Shown here piece after piece: positions 63,695 through 64,000 of a DNA stretch of 64,000 bases. The position numbers and the translations under genes are program-made. This DNA comes from an uncultured Lysobacteraceae bacterium (GTDB lineage: Bacteria > Pseudomonadota > Gammaproteobacteria > Xanthomonadales > Xanthomonadaceae), in the NCBI GenBank assembly GCA_902825775.1, contig CADECF010000008.1, positions 124,001 to 188,000 on the forward strand, in the 5' to 3' direction. How positions within the stretch are numbered: the stretch's first letter is position 1; each line of letters starts with the position of its first letter. The notes beneath the pieces are model-generated. The model was given only the letters and a program-made list of their open reading frames with translations, was not told the DNA's origin and ran no database searches.

Positions 63695-64000
63695 TCCGAG
63701 CCACCGTTATCAAGCTGATTGCCATCGGTTGTGTAGGTGTTCTGCAGCTCTCCCTCCAAATCACGGTAGAAGCCGCGCAACTTCTTCCATTTGATGACCG
63801 CCAGCGCAGCGTTCAGCATGTTGAGATCCGCCACCTGGATATTGGTTGCATAGACATTATCCCCGCCCCCTTGAAACGACACGCGCGAGCGGAAGGTTGC
63901 CCGATCCTCGGGCACGCTGGCGGATACCCGCAGGATTCCGCCCAATGAACCATCAACAAGTTCAAGACCCATGCCGACATCTATGAAAGACACACCCATT
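63691..64000 (-). CDS. ThiF/E1-like adenylyltransferase, C-terminal part only
   Basis: About 103 residues visible; the 5' part lies outside the window. VSFIDVGMGLELVDGSLGGILRVSAS is the late ThiF-domain strand, and NAALAVIKWKKLRGFYRDLEGEL the C-terminal helix. The Met at 63999 is internal. E1-like proteins adenylate the C-terminus of ubiquitin-like proteins. Overlaps the DUF6527 gene. Confidence 0.82.
   Translation of the reverse strand, partial: MGVSFIDVGMGLELVDGSLGGILRVSASVPEDRATFRSRVSFQGGGDNVYATNIQVADLNMLNAALAVIKWKKLRGFYRDLEGELQNTYTTDGNQLDNGGSE

Noticed and set aside
1-64000. CRISPR arrays, rRNA operons and complete tRNA genes
   Set aside because: No regularly spaced repeats with unique spacers, no rRNA conserved blocks, and only a tRNA 3' fragment was found. 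The REP-like copies are palindromic intergenic elements, not CRISPR.

Overview
The window reads as a high-GC Xanthomonadaceae chromosome, most like Lysobacter or a near relative. This rests on recognised protein families, on intergenic inverted repeats built around GGGAGCGGCTTCAGCCGCGAGC, and on a ColR/VgrR-type regulator. No database search was possible.

Positions 1-34,900 are ordinary core genome. In order: an SPFH protein (cut by the window edge), an ECF sigma/anti-sigma/PDZ operon, a Fur-box hemin-uptake operon (hemP, TonB receptor, DUF6607), an aldo/keto reductase, a Mn2+ riboswitch (yybP-ykoY) with its UPF0016 exporter, a diguanylate cyclase, a nucleoside transporter with a ribokinase, dusB, a three-gene phospholipid operon, an LpxH-like phosphatase with an OlsF-like ornithine-lipid acyltransferase, metK, an SAH riboswitch with ahcY, metF, ilvE, a two-component system, and rimB-rimK. 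Between metK and ahcY sit two large proteins without signal peptides, one with LysM and one HrpF/NolX-like. Each is preceded by the same 16-bp palindromic motif.

At 34,915-34,936 lies a 22-bp match to the 3' end of tRNA-Gly with no tRNA body. It marks the left end of an integrated island that runs past the right edge. Base composition and codon use change there.

The island's first half (about 37.1-53.2 kb) is what looks like an undescribed RiPP (modified peptide) locus. A 55-residue precursor ends in a proline-rich 20-residue core after a DVAGA leader end. Around it are a radical SAM/SPASM maturase, a HlyC-family acyltransferase with an altered active site, a SelO-like protein, a stand-alone GT84-type glycosyltransferase, a prolyl-4-hydroxylase-like dioxygenase, a possible degenerate HExxH-type hydroxylase, a C39-peptidase ABC exporter with a short HlyD adaptor, and a split MacAB-like efflux system. 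Together these suggest a peptide that is cross-linked, acylated, hydroxylated and perhaps glycosylated, trimmed at Gly-Ala, exported and self-pumped.

The second half (55.6-64 kb) carries mobilisation genes (MobA/MobL relaxase, TraD-like protein, candidate oriT), an XRE regulator with a perfect operator palindrome, a PemK-domain protein, lipoprotein and coiled-coil genes, and at the edge a DUF6527 gene with a ThiF/E1-like gene. The last two are the visible part of a predicted bacterial ubiquitin-like pathway.
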